64,000 nt of DNA, taken from contig CM041465.1 of NCBI GenBank assembly GCA_023213395.1, forward strand, positions 238,149,741-238,213,740, in the 5' to 3' direction. Shown piece after piece: positions 12,345 to 23,843 of the stretch. Each line of letters opens with the position of its first letter. Positions within the stretch are counted from its first letter, which is position 1. The position numbers were made by a program, and so were the translations under genes. The notes under the pieces were generated by a model, which had not been told where the DNA came from, searched no databases, and worked only from the letters and a program-made list of their open reading frames with translations. The DNA is from Cycas panzhihuaensis. Its lineage: Eukaryota; Cycadophyta.

Positions 12345-14460
12345 ATGGAAGGTTACCCGTCCGATTGGGCCTACCATCTCATGACTTGAGAACTCATGAG
12401 TTCCCTTTCGTCCGGAATCCACCGTGAGGCGAGGATTCCATCTATTACCCCGATGACCATTTCCACCAGAAGATTTTGAGCCTTCCACTCATGCAATGGA
12501 AGATCCGGCTACTCGTGAGACCCGCCACCCCACCGGGCGAGCCTTACGAGGCGCCACTGAGGTCCCCTACTTCGAAGTCCCTTCGACCTCGTATGGCTAT
12601 GAGGATACCCCTCCGACGCGGTCGAGGCGCTTGGCGAATACTTTCGGCGGTTCGCGCCAACCGCCTCCTAGATGGTTAGCGGAGATCTTTGCGCAGCGTG
12701 GCGTCTTCCTCATCCATGCCCACGTCATCTACGACGGTTGATACGTCATGGCGCACACACGTCTATGCCGTGTCTACCCGGCTCTAAGGCGAGTGTTGCG
12801 TTTGGATTCTAGTCGTGGTCCCACTTCCTCGGGACATGGCGCATCTTTCCCTCAACTCGGGGTTAGTATGCCTTGCTCAAACCAAACGCCGCGTGCCCGC
12901 CGAGCGTGGCGCCGCGCGTTCCCTAGTAGGCCTCGAGGCCTGCTAGCGCCGCCTTGACCATGTAGGACCCACTCCTCGTATGTCCGAACCGGTTGGTGGT
13001 CCTTCTCTTTCGTGCCCCGTGCTACACGTCACAACCTTGGGGGCGGGGCGAAACCACCTCCACTGTCATGGAGTGGACCCGTTGCACCCATATGGGGTCG
13101 CGCCACCTACGGGTGGCCCATATGGGCAAAACCCGGTCCCTCACCCCATTTCAGGCGTCCGGTAGCGACTCCTGCTGCTGCGTCGGCCTGAGGGAGGCGC
13201 CTCCTTTCCGAACATCTACCCGGACCCCCTTCCCACAAGGTGTTTCCTCAAGGAGGGATGGGACCGACACCCCCATCCGCTCCTTTCTTGGGTTATCGAT
13301 CCTTAGCCTGTGCAAGGACACGTCCTTTCGTGGACTATAGGTCGACGCCTCTGTCCGTTGAGGCGTTGAGGACTAACTTCGCCTCACCCTCCACGAAGTC
13401 CCCAAATTTGATGGGACTTCGTCGCGAGACCCAACCGAGCATGTCTTGCGACTTTTCCATGGCGTGCATTGACTATTGGGCCTCGACCACATCTTGATGA
13501 AGCTCTTCCGCGATCCTTGCGGGCGGCGCCCTCAAGTGGTTCTACCGCCTTCCGCCCATTCGATCTCCTCATTCCGGCCTAGTGGACGAGTTCGTCAACT
13601 ATTTTGACGTAAGCGCGCCCATTCGAGAGCGGAATGAAGGCGCTGTCGCTCAAACAAGGTCACGATGAGATGAACCGTGACTTTGTGCGACGCTTTCACG
13701 ACCTCCTTCACTCCACCAAGGCCACATTGCACGAGGAGTTGAAGAGGATCTCTTTGTCAACGCGCCGCCCGAGGTGCATGTGGAAGTCCTCAAGATGGGG
13801 GCAACCACGTGTGACTCGCCATCTCGAGGTGTTTAGCTTTGGAGGCTATTGAGATCAGCGGGTCTCAAGAAACCTCCCAAGCCCTCGCAACGTCGCGGCG
13901 CCTCCCCGTGAAGGAAACCACACCTTCGGCACTGCTAGGACCACCTCTCACCGTGAGAGGACCCTAGATCCCTTATCGCCATTCGCTCATTCGAGCGCCA
14001 CGATGAAGGAGTTAAAACTCCAACCTCCTTCATCACCTACCCTCATAGACCCGTCCGGCCAGACTTCCGTGCGGCACCCCCAAAGGGGCAACACCCGATC
14101 TTCTCAAGCAAGGAGGACCGATCCTCCCTTGAGAAGAGGTGGTGTTCCATCCACGGGAGTGTTTCCATGACGATGCTGCGTTGGGCACGGCACCCACGCG
14201 ACTCGTCCCCAGTGCAGCATCGAGACCTAACCTCGATCGACTGTTCATAGAGACCCGTTCCCCAAACATGGGGAACGTGATCGCGATGTTCAACACAAAT
14301 ACAGTCAGAATGGGGATAGATCTCGCGATGCTCGCGCTTCGGATGGTAGAGGGAAGGGTGTGCGAAGGTCACCTTCACGTTGGCGCTCCCACCGCCGTGC
14401 TCCATCACCTTCAGCATCGCTTCTGAGGGAAAGAAGGTTGTCAATTGCTTGAGACCACTC
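12345..14460 (+). pseudogene. gag: Element B gag, frameshifted
   Basis: It starts MEGYPSDWAYH at 12345, homologous to A's gag start. The capsid region is recognisable around 13440-13740 (FSMACIDYWA, then ALKWFYRL in another frame near 13530) and the zinc-knuckle region near 14140 (WCSIH) in pieces. Unlike A, C and D, where the frame is kept, B's gag jumps frames many times through 1-2 base indels, often in GC-rich spots. This could be true decay or draft-assembly error. The product would be the Gag that packages the element. Confidence 0.7.
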
Positions 14461-15787
14461 CGTTATATGCCTTAACTTGGGTCCCAGCCGCTAAAGAGGC
14501 GGTGGTGCCTCTTCATCTACATCTCACCTTGTTTCTCTTAGGAGCCGTTCCTCAGGAGGTTCCTGCGCTTCCCAAGACTATTCCGTCCCCGTGTCGATTC
14601 GACTTTAGGAGGCGCTTACCCAACCCAGGGAAGGGTAAACCCTTTCTATTGTTGACGAGCTCTATACCGTCATTGCGGGAATGTCCTTGATGGACGTCTT
14701 GAGAAGGCATCTCACGAGCAACGTGCTCTTCTTCTTGAAGCTCTTGGCCAACAAGATGCTTCCATCCATGCGATAGGTGCGACCTCCCATGGGCCACCTG
14801 TCATCTCATTTGATCCTAGAGATCTCCCATCTCCCAAAGCGGGAGAAGCTTTTACGTGCAGATTCGTCATTACCATTGACACTCCTGATTGTATCGTAAA
14901 GAGGACCATTGTAGATAATGGCTCCTCGGTTAACGCTATGCCTGCGCGTATGCTCAAGGAGCTAGGCATAGTAGCTCTTGAGTCTGTCCCTTGGAAATGC
15001 CAAGGGTATGATGGGACTGAGAAGTCCCCTCCGGGATCTCCCTATCCCTCACCTTAGGAGGGAAAACCGTTTACATCGGTTCTTTGTACTCGATGTCGAT
15101 GTAGAGTACAACCTCTTGTTGGGCCGACCATGGCTCGACCAGATGGGAGCAGTCTGCTCCACTCAGTGGGGGCAACTTAAATTTGTCCATGAAGGACAAG
15201 TTAAAGTTGTCGCCCGTGAGCCTATGCCGTCTCACACCTCTCATCCAGCCTGCCAGGCTGTTTTCGATGATGAAGATAGCGATCCTGAGGAGGTTACCCC
15301 TTATGTGGGACCTTTGTTTCAGGAGACCGACCTTCATCGGTCGAGCCCTATGCTGCGTCACGAGCCAAACCTAGTTAGGTTTGCCCCTATTGGTGTAGGT
15401 GGTTACGGTTGCTTAAGCGCCATGAGTGATTTTGATTCGGATGGCGAGGGCTATGGGCCCTCTCCTCGACGTGTCACCACGGTTTCGCTGAGCACCTGGG
15501 GAATATCTCAACCGGATATTCCCGCTCTTCCTCATTCTACATTGGCTCCGTGGCCGGTCTTAAACCGACCATTTATCTTACTTTCTCGACCCCGGGCGGT
15601 TTCACGTAGGCGCCCACGTCGGCGGGCCACTCGTAGAGGCACTTCTTCTTCACGTTCTAGATCCTTGCCTTGGACTAGAGCCACTCCTACTCGTATGCAA
15701 CCTTGCCCGCGCGATCCGTCGTGTGCCAAGTCCGCTGCACCCATCGGTCAGACCATAGCAAGTTTACTAGTAGGCTGGCCACATTAG
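14461..15787 (+). pseudogene. Element B protease with long basic tail
   Basis: The protease motif IVDNGSSVNAMP lies near 14910-14945, followed in an open frame from 14978 to 15787 by VDVEYNLLLGRPWLDQMG and an acidic then Arg-rich tail. In A, C and D a TAA follows the protease; B lacks that stop at the aligned place and runs on for about 190 codons. It ends at the point where the RT block has been deleted. The 269-codon open stretch is the longest in B. A frameshift separates it from the active-site part. Confidence 0.65.
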
Positions 15788-15870
15788 GCCTACTCTTCGT
15801 CACCTATCTCCTACCCTGCGTGTGACTACCCCTACCTTTATGGGGTCTAGGCACACCTCTTCCTCTCCTC

Positions 15871-16212
15871 GTGCTCCGAAACGAGCCTAAACTACCATTT
15901 TAAATTGTTCCCATTCCTCCCAACCACGGGTGGAATGGCAATTTAAGATGGATCCGTGCTCCGAAACGAGCCTAAACTACCATTTTAAATTGTTCCCATT
16001 CCTCCCAACCACGGGTGGAATGGCAATTTAAGATGGATCCGCGCTCCGCAACGAGCCTAAACTACCATTTTAGATTGTTCCCATTCCTCCCAACCACGGG
16101 TCGAATGGCAATTTAAGATGGATTCCGTGCTCCGAAACGAGCCTAAACTACCATCTTAGGTTGTCCCCATTCCTCCTAACTGCGGGTTGAATGGCAATTT
16201 AAGGTGGATTTT
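15871..16212 (+). repeat. Four tandem 85-86 bp units, each a stem-loop
   Basis: Units start at 15871, 15956, 16041 and 16127 with GTGCTCCGAAACGAGCC or a close variant. Each unit holds inverted arms: CCATTTTAAATTG...CCATTC on the left and GAATGGCAATTTAAGATGG on the right, around a loop CTCCCAACCACGGG. A, C and D carry the unit once, directly after the integrase stop. The array therefore grew by local duplication in B. Confidence 0.92.
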
Positions 16213-17016
16213 TCTTCGATTTAAGCTTAGGTTCCCCATGAACCCAAGGTCCGTGAGCTATTGGGAACCTTTGTCTTCCTATTTTGGGCATTCCCCAAAT
16301 TAGGGGCACGTATGTGGAGTATCGTTACTCCCCTTTTCCATGCTTGTCGTTTCCTTTGCACATTCCGCTATGCTCCCTCGTGGACATGTATGTCGCCCCA
16401 TCCTCTAACCTCACACCTCTCGATCGCCTCTACTCACGGTGGATGTGTGTGCTCCTGTTAGACATATGGCCATACATGGAAGGAAACACCTGCATACTTT
16501 CAATAAGATGTCTACAACAAAAAATCTACATATCTACACATTTGCATTTCTAAAACAAACAAATACTTACAGCATATGTACGTTTACAACATACAAAATA
16601 CTCATTTACAAAATAAATCATACATGCTACCTCTATCATACATGATACACACCATTTCATGTGGAGGCTTGTCTGGCCAGCCCGTGCCCAAGTCTCCGGT
16701 TGCTGTCGGTTAGATATGCTTGCTCTCTTTGTCGGATGCCCTCTTACTTCACGTTGCACCTTGGCAATGGGGGCATCCGTTCTGCCGCCAGTTTGGTCGA
16801 TGCCTAGACGATGCGTAGGCGGCCCCTACGTTGTCCTCGTCTCTGTCTCCCTTGTCCACGCGTTCCGCCACGACACTTGCCTACACCCTTGGATCACGTG
16901 CTGCTCTTGATTGCTCTTATATATATATATATGCATGTGCTACTCATGTTTTCTTGGTTGACAGCATTCGCCATCACATTACGCTCTCAAGCAGTGAGGC
17001 TCTGCGCCATAGGCGA
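16213..17016 (+). other. Element B 3' untranslated region with deletion junction
   Basis: The part to about 16654 matches the post-integrase region of D (31700 down to 31338, reversed). From about 16655 it matches the region following D's RNase H (20840 down to 20482, reversed). A (TA)n run sits near 16919. The polypurine tract expected just before 17017 is degraded (CATAGGCGA) compared with AAGGGGGCAG in A and C. No gene seen. Confidence 0.75.
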
Positions 17017-19546
17017 TGTTCCGGCTATCGGGAATGGACTTGCGACACATCGACACGTGTTTGTGCGTGTATATGCCTTTACTTTGCTTACTTATGATCG
17101 TTGCGATGGTGGGAATGGTTTGATTGACATGTGCCCGTCCATATGCACTGTTTGATTGCTTGTTCATTATGCATGTGCCTAACGGCACCTTTTAGCCTAT
17201 GACGACTCACGGGCATTCATCGTGAATGCGACACCCGTATGGCGTACAACCACCCACGACGTCTCCATGGTCTTTCGGGATGCTTCGTACTGTTTATGCG
17301 TGTTACTGCGTCGCTTATGTTGCAAACCCTTTCTAAGCTGGTTTAACCCTTGGTTAGGTCTTTTTTACCGCTTGAGCACATGCCCATGACCTAAAAGCTC
17401 TTGACTAATGTATTTTGAGTTTAATTTATGATTTTACCTTAAAACGATTTCTTACTTTAATTTTCTTTTTTGGGTTTGGTTCCGTCTGCATGATAAATTA
17501 AGCGATCTGCGGAGTTCAAGCGGTACCGGTCGTCTGCATGATAAACTTAGCGATGCGCTAAGTTTATCGCGCGTGATCGCTTAAAATTTAAAAAAAGAGA
17601 AACCACGCGACAGTGGCCGCGATTTTTCGCGAATCTGCCGCGTGGCTCCTAATCAGTTGGGCGCCTGAGGCCCCCAACGTTCACTTGCTTCACTCAAGAC
17701 ATAAAAACCATTTTTTCATTCATTGGCTTCATTATTCACCTCACTTTTCAACTTTCCTAGAGCATTTTTCTTCACAAAGAGACAAAGAACAAAAACAGTG
17801 ATAAGAGACATCCTCCTACAGCTGTGGATCAGAGGTACAAAGGGTCATTGCTGGAGTTGCGGGGCCATTCTTTGCCCCCTCACAGACTCCGTTCTAAGCA
17901 CTCTTCCTCTTCATACATTCTCAAGGCTTTCAAGAGGATTTTTCACCAAGAAAGACCATCAAGGAGCCATTTCAAGCTTTTGACTTGCATGAGGTTCCAC
18001 TACCTTATTCTCTTGCAAGGGACATGCAACAACACCTCATAGGCATTGGTTGGACCGCACCAAGCTTCCAAGGACCCACATGCTCTCATTTCTCATCATT
18101 GGAGGTATTTGGTGTCCCTTGTTAAGTGCTTTTTGCTTATTTCTTCATTGCTTACTTGCAAATCTTTTCCTCTCTTTGTGCATGTATTTCCTTGAGTTTC
18201 CCTTGATCATTTGATGCAAATAACCGTAGCGGTTGTGGCCCATTGGAGTGTTGCCCTAGGCTGAGCCTAGTTTCTCACTTGCCCCCTAAACCCATCTTTT
18301 TCCTTCAACCCTTCTCTTTCGCCATTTCTTGGGCAAGGTGGCATAAAGGGTTACACGAGGGTTAGAGGGAGATAGGCGGGGTTCCGTCCCCGATCTTGGC
18401 CCTACTCCCCAAGGGTTAGTCCCTTATCCTCTCCCCTTTATCTCCGCTTTTGCTTAGGAAGCGGGGCTAGAAGCTTTGGAGTCGGTTTGAATACCTCTTG
18501 GTATAGGCTATCCGTTGCTACACGACCCGTCTGTTACATGCTAGCATCGCTTCCCTTATATCCTGTGGAGACCTCTCGTGGGTGAGTTAGCCATCCCGAG
18601 GCTACACTCGATCCGCTTGCGCGTTGGTGGTGTATGTCGATTGCATATGTGTCGTGTGACTTCGCTTTCCTTTCATTGCATGTTAGTGCCTAACCGTATC
18701 TTCCTAGCTTAGTTTATTTTATCGGCACATATATACATACCTTTTTGTATCTCGTAGCCTCTCTCTCGAGAGGAAGGTATTTTGCTTATTTGCTTGCGGA
18801 GCGTTGAACAAAGGCGCATAGGGTCGACCCATTTCCGGTCGACGCTTGTTTGGTACGTTCTCCCTTTTGTTTATGTCGCTTTGAGCTTTCTTTCCTATCG
18901 TTTCAGTTTAGTTAGTGTTTATTTGCTTTCGGGGAGGTAAGTGATCCCCATCACCGCTCGCAACCGACGTCGCAGACGAGAGGGACGGCGGGAGGAAGCG
19001 CAACTGCGGGACGAACACTGCGTCTCAAATTTCAACCGCCGGATCCGTGTATTCTCCGCTCACCTTCCATACTCTTTTTCGTGCTCTTACGTTCCTTTAC
19101 ACTTGCTTTAGTAGTTAAAGAACATAAGAAAAAGGGGAAGAAATAATTATTTATTTTGTACTTGCTTTTACTCGCATTTACTTTACTTGTACATTTCTTT
19201 GCTATACCCCAGATTATGGTATTTGAGATCCCGTGACCCCTCCTTAGCCGCTCTTGCATATATTTTACCCGTGACACGTTCGGTTGTTACCCCTTCGCCG
19301 CTTTCTCATTGCCTTGAGAAGTAGCGGCGTGCGAGTTTCCTTTTCCCCTTCCCGGCCATCCGAAGGGTAGGAGGGTCGCGCCTTGCACGGCTACAGGAAG
19401 CAACCAGCACCTTGCAGCCCTGCACTCAAGGCCCGGCCAAGACGGACGTCCCGCGAGGTATGATCCTCGTTCTTTAGCCTATTAGCCCTGTGGTTTTGTG
19501 TCCTTCCCGCTAGGCGTTGGATCATTGCCCCGTGGAGAGCGTTTCA
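17017..19546 (+). repeat. Element B 3' LTR
   Basis: It begins TGTTCCGGCTATCGGGAATGG and ends GAGCGTTTCA, followed by the AGCAC duplication at 19547. It pairs with 9568-12086. Differences between the two are mostly short indels clustered at GC-rich places. Motif pair GGTACC and AAACTTAGCGATGCGCTAAGTTTA lies at 17520-17575. Confidence 0.9.
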
Positions 19547-20481
19547 AGCACCTACAAAGAAAGATGGGGCTTGCTGTGGAGAGCTGTAGGGGGCAGCAAT
19601 GGCCCTGCAAGTCCAGCTGGTAGTAATCCTTTTCTCCTTTGTCTAGTTGTTGTGTATATAGATTATCTTTTCCTGTGTATTTTCTTGTTGAAAAATTAGA
19701 AATTCTTCCAAGAGATTTAAAAAATGAGTAGCAAAATCTCATTTATCCCCTTATTCACAGCAGGTGAACATTGGGGATGTCAGGGTGACTCGAATCAATC
19801 AATACCACGTGGTAGTTCTACAAAAAAAAATGGAAACTATTGCATGGTTCTTTTTTTTAAATTTCAAACAGTCATACCGCAGTAAACTATGCGGTATGAC
19901 TATTTGAAATTTAAAAAAAGAGAATTCTTTTCATTGTTTTAGGTACCGCAGCAAAGACTGTGGTACCGCTAAGTTTACAGTAGTATCAGACTGGAAACAA
20001 AAAAAGAGAAAAATAAGCAGAAACATCAGGTTTTGGGGTAAAAACTAAGGCTAAAAGAGAGCTGAAATAGCTAGGGGAATTCCCAGGTCATGGGCAGGTA
20101 CCTAAAATAATGAAAAGAGTCCTAACTAAGGATTAAATCAGGCTTAGGAAGGACTATAACGTAAGCAACATGTTGTAACGAGAGCAAGCAGGACTGATGG
20201 AAACATCCTGGGAGACCATGGAGGCAACGTGGGTGGCTGTGCGCCATATGGGGTGTAACATTCATTGAGGAATGCCCCCGCTATGAGTCGTCATAGGTTG
20301 ATGGTGTGTCGTAAGCACATGCATTATGAGCAAGTAGAAAAGCAATGCGTATAGGCAGGCATATTTCAAGCAACCTACTCTAAATAACCTCAATCAAGCA
20401 TGGGCAAGAAAAGGTAAGAAAATATACCCGAACAAACCTGCATCGATGCATCTTAAGTCCATTCCCAGTAGTTGGGAAACA
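19547..20481 (-). repeat. Element D 3' LTR, proximal part (right of B)
   Basis: On the minus strand this LTR begins at 20481 (TGTTTCCCAACTACTGGG) and runs to 19552, where B interrupts it. It matches D's 5' LTR at 37872-38760 closely in order and orientation. The palindromic TACCGC/GCGGTA motifs lie at 19869-19985; the 5' LTR copy is about 70 bp shorter there. No gene seen. Confidence 0.87.
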
Positions 20482-20838
20482 CCGCCTCGCGTGAGCCTCA
20501 CCGCCGTATATAATGTGATGGTGAATGCTGACAATCAAAGATATGAGTAGCACACACACATATATATATATATATATAAAAGCAATAAAGAGCAGCACGT
20601 GGACCAAGAGCATAGGTAAGTATCGTGGCAGAACGTGTGGACAAGGGAGACGGAGACGAGAATAATGTAGGGGCTGCCTACGCGTTGTCTAACATCGACC
20701 TGTAAATGAAATAAGCAAGTAAAAGGGGATGCCCTATTGCTGAAGAGTAATGTGAAGTAGGAGGGCATTCAGCAAATAGAGTAAGTACATCTAACTAACA
20801 GCAACCAGAGACTTGGGCACGGGCTGACCAGGCAAGCA
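20482..20838 (-). other. Element D 3' untranslated region and polypurine tract
   Basis: On the minus strand this spans from the RNase H stop to the 3' LTR. It contains a (TA)n run near 20563-20577 and ends in purine-rich CACGCGAGGCGG next to the LTR, where A and C have the better tract AAGGGGGCAG. No gene seen. Confidence 0.6.
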
Positions 20839-21261
20839 TCAGGGGCAGTTATCTAAAAGAGGGAGGTGACGCTCAAGGATGAGGTAGACGAGGCTGTAGG
20901 CCTCAGCATTGAGGTGCCTAAGGATATGCTGAATATCCACTGACAAGAAATAAGCTAGAAGAGACCTAGAAGCAGATGCGAGGGTTCTCAGGTGGGGGCA
21001 TCGCACCTGGTAAACCTGGGTAAGATGGGACACCACAACCTAAGAATCACAAAGCAACACGATGGATCCACGATGGAAACGAAGAGCATCGGTAAAGGCT
21101 TCAATAATGGCCATGTACTCAGGTTCGTTATTGGTTACCTCAGGAAAAAAGACCCCAGAACACAAAAAATCATGTCCAGAGGGGCTGCGAAGAATCCATG
21201 CAGCGGTTGAAGGTCTGGGGTTACCGCGACTTCCACCATCGGTAAAAACGAGAAGGGACAT
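20839..21261 (-). pseudogene. Element D second RNase H (archaeal-type)
   Basis: This is a separate 140-codon ORF downstream of integrase and of the antisense gene. It shows the type-I RNase H outline: FTDGGSRGNP with first catalytic Asp, NNEPEYMAIIEA with Glu, LLCDS with the next Asp, then a C-terminal LNAEA segment. The last acidic residue (Asp in A: LNAEADSLV) is Tyr here. One stop (TAG at CDS*VVV, Gln in A) breaks it. Position +16 upstream of the ATG holds a splice-acceptor-like GCTACCAG. The GG(S)RGNPGP wording points to the archaeal-like RNase H known from Tat elements. Role: RNA removal during reverse transcription. Confidence 0.8.
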
Positions 21262-21446
21262 GCCTGAATACTAAGCTCTGGTAGCAAACAAATAGCAATG
21301 AAAGTAAAAGAAAGACTCGAATGGCGAGCAAGAAGGTGGCCGACAAGGGTAGGAGGACCTAGCAATGAGGTTACCCAAGAATGAGAGCGAGCAATCCAGC
21401 CACTGACTCAGAGTAGGCAGAGAAAGATGCCCTAGAACGCCAAAGG

Positions 21447-21818
21447 TTACTTTGGGAAGCAAAACATGCCCTCGGGCGGGGGAGCATTTCCTTTAGGGAT
21501 CCTAGGGGCAAAAAGACCGCAAACGTCCGTATGTGAAATGAGCCAAACGAGTATAAACTTGGGCACGCACAGGAGTAGCGTGCAAAACGATGCAGAAGGG
21601 CCCTGGCAAAAGTGCAATAATGAGGCACCATAAATGCCCTTGTAAGGGAGGGTAAAAAGGGTATCAATAGAGCACAATGGGCGACAAGGCCAGAAGGCAA
21701 AGGCTACTAGGGGAATGAGATGGTCCCAACGACTATCGCGAAGCCAGAAATGGCATAAGTGCTCGTCGGGTCCCCTGCCTATATAAAGAAAACAAATGAA
21801 AATTGGATTCATTTTCAC
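21447..21818 (-). other. Hydrophobic sense ORF opposite the antisense promoter
   Basis: An open frame of 123 codons lies on the element's sense strand between the antisense gene's first exon and the second RNase H. Matching open stretches exist in A (43181-43504) and C (55598-55993), with shared patches such as LLCMPEFILVWLV in A/C and LLCVPKFILVWLI here. It is rich in Leu, Phe and Pro and could form membrane segments. I recognise no family. It may be part of a spliced leader for the RNase H, or just a by-product of the opposite-strand promoter. Confidence 0.3.
21778..21787 (+). promoter_or_regulatory. TATA box of the antisense gene in D
   Basis: CCTATATAAA lies about 160 bases before the start codon at 21947. 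The same box occurs at the same place in A (43159-43169) and C (55628-55638). A start site 25-30 bases downstream would put 21947 as the first ATG of the message in D. Confidence 0.65.
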
Positions 21819-22224
21819 CGGCTCTCGTACGAAACCAGAGCCTTTTCCTTACGACGCGGAGCACTACCCAACTTCGGAGGCACGCAGGAGACGATCTGAC
21901 CGTTGGATCTGAGCGCAGCGAGAGTCATTACGACCAGAGAGACGAGATGGTGATGGTCAGGCCAGATCCAGTGAGTGGATCTCATGAAACCCTTGTCATT
22001 TCAAAGTTCAAAAATTAATGCTTTCTAGTTAATTTAATGCATGTTTTATGCCCCTTATGGGTAATCAGATGCCTCCCAGAGTCTGAATCGGACCTAGAAA
22101 GAGGTGTGGACCTGGGTATTAGGGAGCCCTGGTCCCGATGGGCCCCATAGGGGTCCACCACAAAAGGTTTAGGATTTTCTAGGCTGAAACCCTCCCTTTT
22201 AGGGGGGTTACTGTTCGTACTGTG

Positions 22225-22329
22225 GCCAAGATCGCGGCATCGCGATCTTGGCTATGGGATCACTCCAGGAGAGCGATCACCGCGGGACCCACTCCAAATT
22301 CAGCAATACCACTAAATTTAGAGCGGTAC
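22225..22329 (+). repeat. Palindromes in intron 1 of the D antisense gene
   Basis: A 12-bp perfect inverted repeat GCCAAGATCGCG lies at 22225-22236 and 22241-22252 around GCAT. A second motif, ATACCACTAAATTTAGAGC plus GGTAC, lies at 22307-22329. A and C hold related palindromes in the same intron (42631-42735 and 55136-55225). The second motif resembles the GGTACC/AAGTTTA arrays of the LTRs. Confidence 0.7.
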
Positions 22330-23843
22330 ATAGGTAGAAAACTAGAAAAAACCAAAAAGAGGCCAATCAACCCCCAAAAATAGAAAGGAAAATCATAAAG
22401 AGAGCTAGGAGCCTAGATGACTGCTAGGAGGCTGACCTTGACTGATTTTTGATAATTGCAGGCAGTTATCACGGTGGATAACTGCGAGAACATCGGCATG
22501 TCGATACTGAGTTACTTGGAGATGGCGTCCCAAGAGGACAAGGTGACTCTGAAGAGGTGTGGCCTATATAAGGCCCTCAAGACCCCCCAGTTCGCGTCAA
22601 ACCAGAGGCTTCTGGTTGACATCATGTCGTATTGGGACAAGAGGAGGCACATATTTCACTTGCCTCAGATAGGCGATGTCACTATTATCCCAGGAGATAT
22701 CAGGCAGATTCTGGGGGTTCTAGCGACAGGGAGGCCAATGAGGCTGGGAGCGCTGCCTAGCACCAAGGCAGCACATAAGGAGGTAGCCCAGTTCCTCACA
22801 GGGACTGACAGGTGGGAGCGGAGGGGAGCTCCCCTCCAGACTATGCTCATGTCCAGGATTCCTCGGGTGAGGAAGTTAATATTACTATGCATTTTGTTAT
22901 GAATTTTCCAGAAATAGAACTACAGGGAGATCCCTGGAGGTTGGGTGGATGCAGCGTGCCAGTGTGAGGCCGACGAGAGGATGGATTAGGCTACTCTAGT
23001 TGCGGCGAACCTTGTCACCCAACTAGACACCATCTAGAGATCCGATAGAGGAGGGTTCTCTTACAGCACACTATTGCAATGCTAGTTTTTTGACCATTTT
23101 GCGGCAGCAGCACCAGTAGGGGGGGCATTCCCTATAACAGAGTGGGCCCCGATGGTCCACAGATGGCAGACGCGGCTCCAAGGGACAGAAGATCAGGCGC
23201 ATGTTCGTCGATCGATCGATGCAACATCACTTGACCTCCTCACTCTGACAGACTATACAGCAGAGCCCTACAGAGCAGTGAGGTGGGAGAGTGACGATAG
23301 AGCGGGCAGAGCCAGAGCGCCCATCGACGACGATGATGACGATGACAATGATGGCGATAGTGGCAATGACAGTGATAGTGGAGGGGATGGGGCTAGCCCA
23401 TCACGACCTGTAGGAGAGGCAGGTCCATCACGGTCAGCAGGAAGAGCAGCAGGACCATCCGAGACTGCTGGAGGAAGGGCAGGTCCATCAGGAGCTGCTG
23501 AGGTGAGTAGGGTGCTCGAGACTAGGGGTCGCATACTACAGATTGTGAGGAGATTCAGAGAGGTGAGGGTCGAGCTAGTCCCTTCTAGGGGCAAGGTAGA
23601 GGCAGAGGATGTACCTGAGGATGAGGTACCTGGAGCTGGCAGAGGGCCAAGAGACGAGGATATCACCAGAGCAGAGGAGCTGACGGCCGTGGTAGGTGAG
23701 ACCTAACTGTTTCCTTAGTCATTTGACATCTAGACAAATCTTTGATTTTATTTTATCATGGTATGCAGTGAGGATATACACTAACACATGGCATGTTGCA
23801 TTGACATGAGTAGTAGAGGTCCAGAGACTGGTGGAGGCCATAG

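Larger units (their letters stand above)
9568..19546 (+). mobile_element. Element B: non-autonomous gag-protease derivative
   Basis: B is 9,979 bp with LTRs at 9568-12086 and 17017-19546 and target duplication AGCAC on both sides. The uninterrupted target is visible in D's other LTR near 37875 (GAGCACCTACAAAG). Internally only gag and protease remain. The RT-RH-INT block is missing between about 15790 and 15870, and the antisense gene plus RNase H are missing at about 16655, where sequence matching D near 31338 joins sequence matching D near 20840. It keeps far more CpG than A, C or D, which suggests it is the youngest Tat-like copy here. Confidence 0.87.

Noticed and set aside
12084-12488. 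Minus-strand ORF of 134 codons opposite B's gag leader
   Set aside because: It is an opposite-strand shadow of gag with no counterpart in A.
20560-20580. (TA)n runs at 16919, 20563, 31293, 40371 and 56925
   Set aside because: Ordinary AT microsatellites at equivalent places in the elements; I see no further role.
23268-23666. Minus-strand Ser/Pro/Leu-rich ORF of 132 codons
   Set aside because: It mirrors the Asp-rich and GPSG repeats of the antisense gene's exon 2 and is explained by its codon use. The similar ORF at 41230-41703 is also a mirror.
22456-23706. A host gene interrupted by transposons
   Set aside because: The same gene recurs at the same place inside three elements, so it belongs to the retrotransposon.
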